DNA of 64,000 nucleotides from an uncultured Clostridia bacterium (lineage in GTDB: Bacteria; Bacillota; Clostridia; Lachnospirales; Anaerotignaceae): the NCBI GenBank assembly GCA_944379995.1, contig CALWGF010000009.1:1-64000 (forward strand). The letters run 5' to 3'. Made by a program: the position numbers and the translations under genes. The first letter of the stretch is position 1; every line of letters begins with the position of its first letter. Below the pieces are notes generated by a model, which saw only the letters and a program-made list of their open reading frames with translations, was not told the origin of the DNA and searched no databases. Below, piece after piece: positions 17,730-26,259 of the stretch.

Positions 17730-18504
17730 AAAAATAAAAAGTGCTTTTGATGAAATATATGCTGAAAATGAACTTAAACAAAATACAAGGGAATATGTAC
17801 TTAAAAAAATTGAAAAAAGACATAAAAAATCAAATACTATAAAATATGTGTATTCACTTGCTGTATGCCTTTTTATTTTTATAATAGGTGGTTATAAAAT
17901 ATATTTTAATACTACTTCTATTATAAGTATTGACATAAATCCTTCTTTGGAACTTGAAATTAATTGTTTTGATAAAGTTATTTCAGTAGAAGGATATAAT
18001 GATGATGGTGAAATTTTAGCTAATAATATTGATGTTCATTTTGATAATTATAATGATGCAATTTATGAAATTATAAATAGTAGTGAAATTTCAAATAGTA
18101 TTTCTGAAAATGGCTTATTATCTATTGGTGTTGTTGAAATGGATACAAAACAATGTGAAAAAATATTATATGATATTGAAAAATATACTGAAAATCAAAA
18201 TAATATGTATTGCTATTCAATGAAAGAAAGTGACGTTTTAGAAGCTCATAAAATTGGTCTTTCCTGTGGTAAATATCATGCATTTTTACAGTTGCAATCA
18301 TTAAACCCTAATATTACTACTGATGAAGTAAGTCAAATGACTATGAGAGAAATAAGAGATTTAATAGAAAGTCTTTCTAATAACAATGATATTGAATTTG
18401 AAAATGGACAGGGTAATGGTCAATGTAATGGACGAGGAAACGGACAGGGCAATGGTCAATGTAACGGGCAAGGTAAAATGCAAGGTAAGAATTTTAATAA
18501 TTAA
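17722..18504 (+). CDS. RsgI-like membrane anti-sigma factor with Gly/Asn/Gln repeat tail
   Basis: A 260-residue single-pass membrane protein. ATG 17722 is chosen because GGGAGGTGAG lies directly upstream; the GTG at 17713 sits inside that site. Residues 1-40 are cytoplasmic and basic (sigma-binding), one membrane segment spans about 42-60, and the outer domain begins with SIDINPSLELEIN, a signature of RsgI-like proteins. The C-terminus carries two near-identical 12-residue units (GQGNGQCNGRGN, GQGNGQCNGQGK). It should hold the sigma factor at the membrane until an external signal arrives. The ligand of the tail is unknown. Confidence 0.8.
   Translation: MSEKIKSAFDEIYAENELKQNTREYVLKKIEKRHKKSNTIKYVYSLAVCLFIFIIGGYKIYFNTTSIISIDINPSLELEINCFDKVISVEGYNDDGEILANNIDVHFDNYNDAIYEIINSSEISNSISENGLLSIGVVEMDTKQCEKILYDIEKYTENQNNMYCYSMKESDVLEAHKIGLSCGKYHAFLQLQSLNPNITTDEVSQMTMREIRDLIESLSNNNDIEFENGQGNGQCNGRGNGQGNGQCNGQGKMQGKNFNN
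18406..18477 (+). repeat. Two 36-bp coding repeats
   Basis: Tandem 36-bp units encode the Gly/Asn/Gln/Cys tail of the anti-sigma factor. Confidence 0.7.
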
Positions 18505-18517
18505 ATGCATTTTATTG

Positions 18518-18546
18518 TTGATTTTCAAAAACATATTTGTTATAAT
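18518..18546 (+). promoter_or_regulatory. Promoter of the Mn riboswitch-mntP unit
   Basis: TTGATT, 17-base spacer, TATAAT. Transcription would start near 18553, just before helix P1 of the riboswitch. Confidence 0.7.
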
Positions 18547-18552
18547 GTAAAA

Positions 18553-18677
18553 AACTTCGTAAGGGAGTAGCAAGCACATTTTATTGTGTAGCAAGTCAAC
18601 ATACTGACCATTTTATTGGTCTGGCTTGTTTTAAATTGCGAGACTTATGTATAACTGTTTAGCTATACTATAAGTCT
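18553..18677 (+). ncRNA. yybP-ykoY manganese riboswitch
   Basis: The conserved elements of this class are in order: GGGAGTAGCAAGC (first loop), GTCAACATACTGACC (second conserved loop), and TTGCGAGAC closing the aptamer. P1 forms between CGTAAG (18558-18563) and CTTATG (18644-18649). AGACTTAT (18641-18648) can instead pair with ATAAGTCT (18670-18677), a hairpin that removes the 3' side of P1 and is followed by U-rich sequence. Mn2+ binding would therefore favour expression. It precedes mntP, the expected target. Confidence 0.88.
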
Positions 18678-18707
18678 ATCTATTTTTATATAATATATGG
18701 ATTATTT

Positions 18708-18737
18708 AACCGGTTTAGCTTTTCAGTTAAATCGGTT
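18708..18737 (+). terminator. Second hairpin terminator upstream of mntP
   Basis: A 10-bp stem (AACCGGTTTA / TAAATCGGTT, one G-T pair) followed by seven or more T, 47 bases before the mntP start. It adds a second attenuation point to the riboswitch. Confidence 0.75.
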
Positions 18738-18783
18738 TTTTTATTTGTTTTTATTAATTTATTTTTTAAAGGAGAGTAAAAAA

Positions 18784-19368
18784 ATGGAGTGGAGTTTTGT
18801 ATTTGTAATTAATAGTATATTGCTTGGAGTGGGACTTGCTATGGACGCTTTTTCTGTTTCTGTTGCAAATGGTCTTAATGAGCCTTATATGAGTAAAGGT
18901 AAAATGTGGAGTGTTGCTGGAACATTCAGTTTTTTTCAGGCTTTAATGCCTATGATTGGTTGGATTTGTGTTCATACTATTGTTCAGTATTTTAAAGCTT
19001 TTGAAAAATTCATACCTTGGATTGCTCTTATACTTCTTTTATTCATTGGTGGGAAAATGATTATTGAAGGTATAAAGGGCGGTGATGATGATGAATGTTC
19101 ACCTTCTGTGGGTGTTGTAGCTCTTTTTATACAAGGTGTTGCTACATCAATAGACGCTTTATCTGTTGGTTTTACTATTGCTGATTATAAATTTATTATG
19201 GCATTAACATCTGCTTTAATTATTGCTGTTGTAACATTTATTATATCTATGGGTGGTATAAGTATAGGCAAAAAGTTCGGTACAAAATTTTCTAATAAAG
19301 CCGAAATTTTAGGTGGAATTATACTTGTATTCATAGGTTTTGAAATTTTTATAACAGGTATTATGTGA
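18784..19368 (+). CDS. mntP: Manganese efflux pump MntP
   Basis: A 194-residue membrane protein that exports Mn2+. ATG 18784 is chosen for the AAAGGAG site seven bases upstream; an in-frame upstream ATG lies within the leader. Six hydrophobic segments in two three-helix repeats are seen, each starting with a characteristic acidic motif: GVGLAMDAFSVSVANG (about 16-31) and GVATSIDALSVGF (about 119-131), the Asp residues being the known Mn-binding positions. A short acidic loop (KGGDDDECS) separates the halves. Controlled by the Mn riboswitch upstream. Confidence 0.93.
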   Translation: MEWSFVFVINSILLGVGLAMDAFSVSVANGLNEPYMSKGKMWSVAGTFSFFQALMPMIGWICVHTIVQYFKAFEKFIPWIALILLLFIGGKMIIEGIKGGDDDECSPSVGVVALFIQGVATSIDALSVGFTIADYKFIMALTSALIIAVVTFIISMGGISIGKKFGTKFSNKAEILGGIILVFIGFEIFITGIM

Positions 19369-19405
19369 TTTGTGATAAAATAAAAGGGAATGGAGGTAAT
19401 AAATT

Positions 19406-20497
19406 ATGAATTCTCTTTTTGATAAAATAAATATAGGTAATATTTGTTGTGAAAATCGAATTTTAAGAAGTGCTACTTGGGAAGGTATTTCAGATGAAAA
19501 AGGCTTTATGTGCCAAAAACAATATGATATTTATGAAGAACTTGCTAAAAATAATGTTGGGCTTATATCAACAGGTTATGCTAGAATATTGGAAAGTGAC
19601 TGTCCAAATGCAGGTATGATGGGTATTTATGATGATTGCTTTATACCACAATATAAAAAACTTACTGATATTGTTCATAAATATAAAAGTAAAATTATGA
19701 TGCAAATTGCATATGGCGGTTCTAAAACAACATATAAAGTTGGTGAACGTGTTATATATTGTCCTTCAGGAATTCCAGAAACATCAACAGGTACACAGGG
19801 TAAAGAAATGACTGTCGATGAAATAAAACTTGTTGCGAAAGCTCATGGTGATGCTGCAAAACGTGTTAAAGAAAGTGGTTTTGACGCTGTTGAAATTCAC
19901 GCAGGTCATAATTATCTTTTAAATCAGTTTTTAAGCCCTTATTATAATAGAAGAACTGATGAGTATGGTGGTTCTTTTGAAAATCGTATAAGAGCCGTTT
20001 TAGAGTGTTATGATGAAGTTAGAAATGCTGTTGGTTCTGATTTTACTGTTATGATTAAAGTTACTTGTACTGATTTTGTAGAGGGTGGTTTTACATTTGA
20101 AGATTGTATGAAACTTTGTAAAATACTTGAACAAAAAGGTATTGATGGAATTGAAATTTCTGGTAATATACATGGAAAAGCTGAAAAAATGATAGGTGAA
20201 GTTTTTGAAGGAAAAACTATATTAAAAGAAGGCTATTTCTTAGAATATGGAAAAGTAATTGCAGAAGAATTAAATATACCTGTTTATGTTACTGGTGGTT
20301 TTAGAAATCCTGAAAATATGAATAAAATACTTTCTGAAACTAAAGTTTCTGGATTTGGTTTAAGTCGTCCTTTTATGACAGAACCGAATATTGTTAATAG
20401 ATGGATTAATGGTGATTTACATACTGCAAAATGTGTACATTGTTCTAAATGTAGAACTTTAGATGGTAATTATTGCACTGTTTTTAATTTTAAATAA
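19406..20497 (+). CDS. Old yellow enzyme-like NADH:flavin oxidoreductase
   Basis: A 363-residue TIM-barrel FMN enzyme. The family motif HAGHNYLLNQFLSP followed by RTDEYGGSFENR is intact (about 168-196), and the phosphate-binding end (VTGGFRNPENM, GFGLSRPFMTEP) is present. The protein ends CVHCSKCRTLDGNYC, a Cys-rich tail that resembles the cluster region of 2-enoate reductase-like members, but the C-terminal flavin domains are absent. Substrate is unknown; an alpha,beta-unsaturated carbonyl compound is usual. GGAGGT precedes ATG. Confidence 0.87.
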   Translation: MNSLFDKINIGNICCENRILRSATWEGISDEKGFMCQKQYDIYEELAKNNVGLISTGYARILESDCPNAGMMGIYDDCFIPQYKKLTDIVHKYKSKIMMQIAYGGSKTTYKVGERVIYCPSGIPETSTGTQGKEMTVDEIKLVAKAHGDAAKRVKESGFDAVEIHAGHNYLLNQFLSPYYNRRTDEYGGSFENRIRAVLECYDEVRNAVGSDFTVMIKVTCTDFVEGGFTFEDCMKLCKILEQKGIDGIEISGNIHGKAEKMIGEVFEGKTILKEGYFLEYGKVIAEELNIPVYVTGGFRNPENMNKILSETKVSGFGLSRPFMTEPNIVNRWINGDLHTAKCVHCSKCRTLDGNYCTVFNFK

Positions 20498-20498
20498 T

Positions 20499-20516
20499 AT
20501 TTAAACTAAATTTAAC
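20499..20516. repeat. 18-bp direct repeat, copy 1
   Basis: ATTTAAACTAAATTTAAC, immediately after the oxidoreductase stop codon; an exact second copy lies at 20633-20650, just before the diguanylate cyclase promoter. No coding region lies between them. Confidence 0.6.
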
Positions 20517-20632
20517 GAATGATATTATGTATTATAAATGATTTTGTAAATTTAGTATTGCAAAATATATTGATTTTTCTTAATTTTAAACAAATAATAT
20601 TAAATATTTTATTATTTTTAATCTCAAATAAC

Positions 20633-20650
20633 ATTTAAACTAAATTTAAC
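20633..20650. repeat. 18-bp direct repeat, copy 2
   Basis: Exact copy of 20499-20516, seven bases upstream of the -35 hexamer at 20658. Could be a regulator site or the trace of a small duplication. Confidence 0.6.
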
Positions 20651-20657
20651 AAATCTC

Positions 20658-20686
20658 TTGACGTATTTGTAACATAATGATAAAAT
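20658..20686 (+). promoter_or_regulatory. Promoter of the GGDEF gene
   Basis: TTGACG, 17-base spacer, TAAAAT. Transcription would begin near 20693, giving a leader of about 150 bases. Confidence 0.7.
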
Positions 20687-20703
20687 TTATTTGTTTAAAA
20701 TTG

Positions 20704-20748
20704 TCAGAAGTCTGATAAAGAGTACCTTTTTTTGCAAAGGTGCTCTTT
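20704..20748 (+). terminator. Leader attenuator upstream of the GGDEF gene
   Basis: A small TCAGA-AG-TCTGA hairpin is followed at once by a 13-bp terminator stem (20717-20729 / 20736-20748, one T-G pair) and a T-run, all between promoter and coding region. The gene is therefore probably controlled by transcription attenuation. I see no match to c-di-GMP riboswitch consensus. Confidence 0.65.
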
Positions 20749-20842
20749 TTTAAAGCTGCACATCATTAATATTATCACATAAAAACAGCTTAGACTGATT
20801 AAAATGAAATATTTTTTATTTTTATACGGAGGGGCTTATAAA

Positions 20843-22759
20843 ATGAGAAAAAAGTTGCTTATTGATATAGTAGTAATTATATTGATAAGTTCCATATTTT
20901 TACTTGCTTTATCATGGTGTATAACAAAGAATGAAAGAATAAAAATGGAGTCTTCATATCTTGATATTACTATAAGTCAAGTTGTTGAAAATATGGAAAA
21001 TAATTCTAACAATCTTGAAAAAGCACATAATATTTTTCTAAATGATTATATTAACCGTTCAAATTTTATTTCATATTTTATAGAAGAAGATGATAATGGC
21101 ATTATAGATTTAGATGAATGGAATAAAATTATTGATGTAACAGAAGTAAGAGATATTTATATTATTGATAAAAATGGTACTATTACTCAAAGCAGTAAAA
21201 ATGAGGCTATTGGCATAAATTTTTATAATACAAGTACATTTGAAACATTTATACCTCTTATAGAAGGAAAAGAAAAAAAGGAATATGCTGTAATTTATGA
21301 TGGTATTTCTGTTATAGACGGTATGGAAAGAGTATATGTTGGTATAGCATTAAAAGATAATGGAATTTTAATGGTTGATGCTGATAAAGAAATACTGCAT
21401 GAATATGAACAAGCTATAAGTGTTAAAGAGATTATTTCAGCAGTACCTACAAGAGTTGGAGAAAGAATTTTTGCTGTTAGTAAAGATACAGGAAATATTA
21501 TGGGTTCTTCTGACATGAGTCTTTATGATATAGATAATAGAATTATATTGGATTATGTTAAATATGTTTTAAATAACCCTCAAATAGTTTCTATTAATGA
21601 TGGAAAAGAACTTATGTTATCAAAAGAATATAATGATACATATGTTGTTATGTCAGTTTCTATGGAGCAAATTATAGAATATGTTAAATCAAGTGTTATA
21701 CAGTATATTATTATTATATTTGTTATATGCTTTTTAATAATTGGTTTTTTATATGTAAGTATAAAAAAACTTATAATTGATGATATTGATAATATAGGTG
21801 CAAAACTTAATGAGTTTTGTGAAGGTAAAAATGATATTGTTTTTAATTCTGCGAAAACCACTGAAATATCACAACTAATAGAAAAACTTTATAAAGTTAT
21901 AAATGCATTAGAAACAAAAAATGAGCGTATAAGTAGTATTGTTTCTATGATGGGTGACGGTTTTGGTGCTTATGAGTATTATTCTGAACTTAATCAGATT
22001 TATATTTCTGAAAATTTACCAGAATTAATAGGAAAATCGGAAGAAGAAATAAAAAAGAGTATTAAGAAGTTTTTTGAAGAAGAAAATTCAAGAATACAAA
22101 AATCCGGTGGTGTTTTTGATGAAAAAAATGAATATGAAACTTATAACAATAAAATTGTTAAAGTAAGAAGAAAGTTATATAAAAATGCAATTTATGCATT
22201 TATTGAAGATATAACTGAGCAAAAAGAAAGAGATACTAGATTAAGTACTGAACTTAAACGTACAAAAGAAGCTAATGCAAGAGATACTTTAACAAAACTT
22301 TATAATAGAAAGAAAGTAGAAGAGGAAGTAAATAAGTTTATAAAATCAGAACATACACATAAAGGTGTTATAATACTTATAGACCTTGATAATTTTAAAA
22401 ACGTTAATGATATGTATGGTCATTTAAAAGGTGATGAGTTATTAATAAAATTTGCTGGTATTTTGAGTAATCATTTTAGAGATACAGATATAATTTCTAG
22501 AATTGGTGGAGATGAATTTATTATATTTATTAACAATAATGTTGATGAAGAAGTATTAGTTAATAAAATAGAAAACCTTCTCGAAATTATAAAAAAAGAA
22601 CTTAATGAGAATTTTAATGATGTAAATGTTTCTGGAAGTATAGGTATTGCGTATATTGATGATAATATTAATACGTTTGAAGATGCATATAAACAAGCTG
22701 ATGAAGCTATGTATTCAGCAAAAAATCAAGGTAAAGATTGTTTTTTTATAAGTAAATAA
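20843..22759 (+). CDS. Membrane-bound diguanylate cyclase (GGDEF)
   Basis: A 638-residue sensor that makes c-di-GMP. ATG 20843 is chosen for GGAGGGG seven to nine bases upstream. Two membrane segments (about 5-26 and 285-307) flank an extracytoplasmic Cache-like sensor domain with an IYIIDKNGTI motif. A PAS-like domain (about 365-455) follows, then a GGDEF domain with LYNRKKVEEEV, DLDNFKNVNDMYGH and the active RIGGDEF site (about 551-557). RDTD precedes it at the spacing of the inhibitory I-site, so product feedback is expected. No EAL domain. Confidence 0.9.
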   Translation: MRKKLLIDIVVIILISSIFLLALSWCITKNERIKMESSYLDITISQVVENMENNSNNLEKAHNIFLNDYINRSNFISYFIEEDDNGIIDLDEWNKIIDVTEVRDIYIIDKNGTITQSSKNEAIGINFYNTSTFETFIPLIEGKEKKEYAVIYDGISVIDGMERVYVGIALKDNGILMVDADKEILHEYEQAISVKEIISAVPTRVGERIFAVSKDTGNIMGSSDMSLYDIDNRIILDYVKYVLNNPQIVSINDGKELMLSKEYNDTYVVMSVSMEQIIEYVKSSVIQYIIIIFVICFLIIGFLYVSIKKLIIDDIDNIGAKLNEFCEGKNDIVFNSAKTTEISQLIEKLYKVINALETKNERISSIVSMMGDGFGAYEYYSELNQIYISENLPELIGKSEEEIKKSIKKFFEEENSRIQKSGGVFDEKNEYETYNNKIVKVRRKLYKNAIYAFIEDITEQKERDTRLSTELKRTKEANARDTLTKLYNRKKVEEEVNKFIKSEHTHKGVIILIDLDNFKNVNDMYGHLKGDELLIKFAGILSNHFRDTDIISRIGGDEFIIFINNNVDEEVLVNKIENLLEIIKKELNENFNDVNVSGSIGIAYIDDNINTFEDAYKQADEAMYSAKNQGKDCFFISK

Positions 22760-22782
22760 TAAGTAAATAATAAGTAAATATT
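22750..22782. repeat. 11-bp tandem repeat spanning the stop codon
   Basis: Three copies of AAGTAAATAAT (the third with a mismatch) begin in the last codons of the GGDEF gene and supply its stop, plus further in-phase-shifted stops. Looks like replication slippage. Confidence 0.7.
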
Positions 22783-22795
22783 AAAATATATTAGA

Positions 22796-22821
22796 GGTTT
22801 GTTTCTTAATGGAAATAAACC
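22796..22821 (+). terminator. Terminator after the GGDEF gene
   Basis: A 10-bp stem (GGTTTGTTTC / GAAATAAACC, one G-T pair) followed by six T. Confidence 0.75.
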
Positions 22822-22883
22822 CCTTTTTTGTTGTATTTAATATATTTTTGTTTTAAAATATATTAAAAAAGGGGAAATTATTT

Positions 22884-23504
22884 ATGGATAATATCGAAAA
22901 AGAATTAAAGTTAGCTTTACAATATATTGAACCATATTGGAGAATGCAAAATAACTATCAAGATTATAAAAGTAGTTTTATATATGATGCAAAAACTTTT
23001 GAAGAAGTTATAACTTTATCTTCTGAATATGGTATTGATGTTAAATATGCAATTCATAGATGGTACAATTTTCATACCTCTTTAAGATGTGAATATATAT
23101 TTACAGAGTTTGGTGCTGTTAAAGATAAAAATTATAAAAATAAAGAAATTGATATATATATTAATGATGTACCCTTTGATGTAAAATTAACTGTGTATCC
23201 TATGGCTTTAAAAGAACACCCCTTTAATTTAAGAAAAAGAGAAGGAAAAAATAAAATGATAGAATGGTTTTATATTCACCAATCGCAAGAAGGTCGTATG
23301 CATATGTTAAATAGACTTTTTATTGTGTGTGATGGTAAAACTCAAAAAGAAAGCCTTGCTCTTAAATGTGATTTTGACATTATAAGAGAAAAAATAGGAA
23401 ACTATATGAAAGTAGTTAATGAAAAAGGTTTAAATAGTGTTACATTTAATTGTAAAGGAAAAGAATATACAGTTAATAGTGATATTATTTATATAACAAA
23501 ATAA
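22884..23504 (+). CDS. Hypothetical protein, possible PD-(D/E)XK fold
   Basis: A 206-residue soluble protein, behind AAAAAGGGG. I do not recognise a named family. Residues about 70-115 read E-F-G, then KEIDIYINDVPFDVKLTVYP: an acidic residue, an Asp in a beta-strand, and D-V-K in the next strand, which is the order of a PD-(D/E)XK nuclease core (E, D, D-x-K). The surrounding region is rich in aromatic residues and has conserved-looking KYAIHRWYNFHTS and GKNKMIEWFYIHQSQEGR segments. It stands alone between terminators, with no methylase or helicase partner nearby. Nuclease activity is inference. Confidence 0.5.
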   Translation: MDNIEKELKLALQYIEPYWRMQNNYQDYKSSFIYDAKTFEEVITLSSEYGIDVKYAIHRWYNFHTSLRCEYIFTEFGAVKDKNYKNKEIDIYINDVPFDVKLTVYPMALKEHPFNLRKREGKNKMIEWFYIHQSQEGRMHMLNRLFIVCDGKTQKESLALKCDFDIIREKIGNYMKVVNEKGLNSVTFNCKGKEYTVNSDIIYITK

Positions 23505-23512
23505 ATATAAAT

Positions 23513-23555
23513 ATCCTATATTGTAAAATTTAATTTTTGTTTTACAATATAGGAT
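23513..23555. terminator. Bidirectional terminator
   Basis: A perfect 16-bp stem (23513-23528 / 23540-23555) followed by a T-run, between two convergent genes. Confidence 0.85.
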
Positions 23556-23599
23556 TTTTTATTTTATGCATTTACAGTTTCTTTTTTATTAGAAGCCTG

Positions 23600-24052
23600 T
23601 TAAGTTTGATTTTTAAATATTGTACGGAAAATTAAACGTGTGAGAGGACCACAATAACATAATTGCCATATAATTGCCATTGGCATATTACAACCAAAAG
23701 TATGTATCCAAGTACCAAAACTTGGCTCTTTAAAAAGTATTGTAGCAATAAGACTCATAACAGGACACATAATACATACAATCATAAGTGATATTGCATA
23801 AGTTATAAACTGTGGTCTATCAGTTGGACGCATAAAAGTAAATGCTAAACCTGTTGCAAATTTTTCAACAAAGAAAAATTCAAGTATAAAAGCGATTGGA
23901 ACCATAATAGGCATTTCATGAAGAGCAAGTAAGAATGTTTGATTACTAACCCCACCAGTATTTAATGCTACGTTATAAACTATCATACCATATACCATTA
24001 TTACTGCCATAATTATAGTAAATATTACATTTTGAAATTTGTTTTTTGGCAT
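23600..24052 (-). CDS. DUF2798 membrane protein
   Basis: A 150-residue protein with four hydrophobic helices arranged as two repeats (about 9-28, 45-65, 80-102, 115-140), matching the DUF2798 family of small membrane proteins. A motif NVALNTGGVSNQTFLLAL lies between the first helices. AAAGGAGTAATT precedes the start on the minus strand. Function unknown. Confidence 0.7.
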   Translation of the reverse strand: MPKNKFQNVIFTIIMAVIMVYGMIVYNVALNTGGVSNQTFLLALHEMPIMVPIAFILEFFFVEKFATGLAFTFMRPTDRPQFITYAISLMIVCIMCPVMSLIATILFKEPSFGTWIHTFGCNMPMAIIWQLCYCGPLTRLIFRTIFKNQT

Positions 24053-24376
24053 TTTTAATTACTCCTTTTTTATAATTTTTTAGTTATTTACTGCACGTTT
24101 AAGGATTATATCATAAAAAATAATTATTTCGTAAGTAAAATTTTAAATCAAAAACATAAGAATTTTTAAATTAAAAGCCTATACAAAATGTAATAAACAT
24201 AGAATTTTTTGCATTTATAAATTTTATATATATACAAAAAATATACTATTAATATAATTAAAAAAATTGTATTTTTATTTAAAAATAATAAAAATAAGTA
24301 AATTTTGCTAAATTAAAAAATCCTTGTTATATGTAATATACAAATAACAAGGATTTTTTGTTGTTAATAAATAAAA
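24053..24376. other. Very AT-rich gap between DUF2798 and proS
   Basis: No open reading frame of note. It holds the promoter zone of the DUF2798 gene (minus strand) and, at 24315-24359, the proS terminator. I see nothing else. Confidence 0.5.
24315..24359 (-). terminator. Terminator after proS
   Basis: A 16-bp perfect stem (24315-24330 / 24344-24359) with A-run and T-run flanks, just downstream of the proS stop on the minus strand. Confidence 0.85.
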
Positions 24377-25813
24377 TTAATATGCTCTGCCCCAGTAAAC
24401 CATGTGTTTAGCTTTTTTACCACAGCATACACAAGTATCTGAAATTTCTTCTTGTTCAAAAGGAATACATCTTGAAGTTGCAGCAGTTTTTTCTTTAATT
24501 GCATCTTCACAAGCTTGGTCACCACACCACATAGCTTTAATAAATCCTGGTGTTTCATTAATGATTTTTTCAAATTCGTCCATATTTTTAGCAACATAAG
24601 TTTTGCTATCACGAGAAACTCTTGCTTTTTCAAGAAGATTTTTCTGTATATCATCAATAAGTTCTTTAACTTTTGTTTCAAGTTCGTCCATAGAAACAAC
24701 TATTTTTTCACTTGTATCACGTCTAGCAAGTACAACCTGATTGTTTTCAATATCTTTAGGGCCTACCTCAAGTCTAATAGGAACACCTTTCATTTCATAT
24801 TCAGAGAATTTCCAACCTGGTGAACGGTCTGTATCATCAACTTTTACTCTTACAATAGAAGAAAGTCTTTCTTTAAGTTCATTTGCTTTATCAAGAACAC
24901 CTTCTTTTTGTTGAGCAATAGGAACAATTATAACCTGTATTGGAGCAATAGCAGGAGGAAGAACAAGACCACTGTTATCTCCGTGAACCATTATTATAGC
25001 ACCTATAAGACGAGTTGTCATACCCCAAGATGTTTGATGTACATACTGAAGTTTGTTTTCTTTATCTGTGTACTGAATATCGAAAGCGTGAGCAAAACCG
25101 TCACCAAAATTATGGCTTGTTCCAGACTGTAACGCTTTTCCGTCGTGCATAAGACTTTCTATTGTATAAGTAGCTTTTGCACCAGCAAAACGTTCTTTTT
25201 CTGTTTTTTCACCTTTAATAACAGGTATTGCAAGTATGTTATGGCAGAAATCAGAGTAAACATTAAGCATTTTTATTGTTTCTTCCTGTGCTTCTTCAGC
25301 TGTTGCATGAGCTGTGTGTCCTTCTTGCCATAAAAATTCCATTGTTCTTAAAAATGGTCTTGTTGTTTTTTCCCATCTTACAACAGAACACCATTGATTA
25401 TAAAGTTTAGGTAAATCTCTGTGTGACTGTATTATATTTGAATAATGTTCACAGAAAAGTGTTTCAGAAGTAGGGCGAACACAAAGTCTTTCTGTAAGTT
25501 TGTTTTCACCACCGTGAGTAACCCAAGCAACCTCAGGAGCGAAACCTTCAACATGGTCTTTTTCTCTTTGAAGAAGACTTTCAGGTATAAACATAGGCAT
25601 ATATACGTTTTCGTGTCCTGTTTCTTTAAATCTTCTGTCAAGTTCTTTCTGTATAAGTTCCCATATAGCATAGCCGTATGGTTTAATTATCATACAACCT
25701 CTAACACTTGAATAGTCAACAAGTTCAGCTTTTTTTACAACGTCTGTATACCATTGTGGAAAATCAACTTCCATATCTGTTATGGAAGAAACAAATTTTT
25801 TGTCTTTAGCCAT
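24377..25813 (-). CDS. proS: Prolyl-tRNA synthetase, archaeal/eukaryotic type
   Basis: A 478-residue class II synthetase of the short ProS3 type (no bacterial editing insert), charging tRNA-Pro in the cytoplasm. Seen: [10 protein letters not shown] near the N-terminus, [16 protein letters not shown] (motif 1 region), [20 protein letters not shown] (motif 2), [19 protein letters not shown] (motif 3), the anticodon-binding domain (about 285-385), and a C-terminal zinc-like domain with Cys residues ending [16 protein letters not shown] lies before the ATG. Expression is controlled by a T-box leader. Confidence 0.96.
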   Translation of the reverse strand: MAKDKKFVSSITDMEVDFPQWYTDVVKKAELVDYSSVRGCMIIKPYGYAIWELIQKELDRRFKETGHENVYMPMFIPESLLQREKDHVEGFAPEVAWVTHGGENKLTERLCVRPTSETLFCEHYSNIIQSHRDLPKLYNQWCSVVRWEKTTRPFLRTMEFLWQEGHTAHATAEEAQEETIKMLNVYSDFCHNILAIPVIKGEKTEKERFAGAKATYTIESLMHDGKALQSGTSHNFGDGFAHAFDIQYTDKENKLQYVHQTSWGMTTRLIGAIIMVHGDNSGLVLPPAIAPIQVIIVPIAQQKEGVLDKANELKERLSSIVRVKVDDTDRSPGWKFSEYEMKGVPIRLEVGPKDIENNQVVLARRDTSEKIVVSMDELETKVKELIDDIQKNLLEKARVSRDSKTYVAKNMDEFEKIINETPGFIKAMWCGDQACEDAIKEKTAATSRCIPFEQEEISDTCVCCGKKAKHMVYWGRAY

Positions 25814-25842
25814 TTTAAAAATACTCCTTTCAAAATTTAAAC

Positions 25843-26086
25843 ATAAAAAAAGCCTTCGTCCACAAAAAAGGGACCAAGGTAAATTTCGGCGGTGCCACCC
25901 TAATTGATATTTAAAATAAAAATATCCTCTTAAAACCTTTTAACGGGGGAAACCGTCGCACTTTTTATTCCTGCGAAGCTCAGGGAGCAGGTTCGAAATA
26001 TTTTCATAAAGGCTTTCATCAACCGCCTTCTTTCTGAAATGAAATATATATCTACTATTTCCCTTCATAGCTTTTACAAAATATAC
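25843..26086 (-). ncRNA. T-box riboswitch for proS
   Basis: Read on the minus strand, the leader starts with a Stem I containing GAAGGGAAATAGTA, proceeds to the 14-nt T-box AGGGTGGCACCGC (complement of 25889-25901), then a terminator stem CCTTGGTCC / GGACGAAGG with a T-run. A proline-type triplet (CCT in GAACCTGCTCC, about 25984-25995) is a candidate specifier. Uncharged tRNA-Pro would stabilise the antiterminator and switch proS on. Confidence 0.92.
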
Positions 26087-26092
26087 AAGTGT

Positions 26093-26121
26093 ATAATAAA
26101 CCAGAATTTATATTGTGTCAA
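26093..26121 (-). promoter_or_regulatory. Promoter of T-box-proS
   Basis: On the minus strand TTGACA (26116-26121), 17-base spacer, TATTAT (26093-26098). Start near 26086. Confidence 0.8.
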
Positions 26122-26259
26122 TATTTAAAGTAAAAATATAAATACATATGATATTTTATTTTTAACACTATTATATAGTAGATACTATTTCTTGTAAATA
26201 TTATTACTGTATGATAGGATATACATAGAAATAATTTGACATAAAAAGGAATGAATATT

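Noticed and set aside
20690-20750. c-di-GMP riboswitch upstream of the GGDEF gene
   Set aside because: The conserved GEMM-I or GEMM-II sequence blocks are not present; only a mini-hairpin and a terminator are seen.
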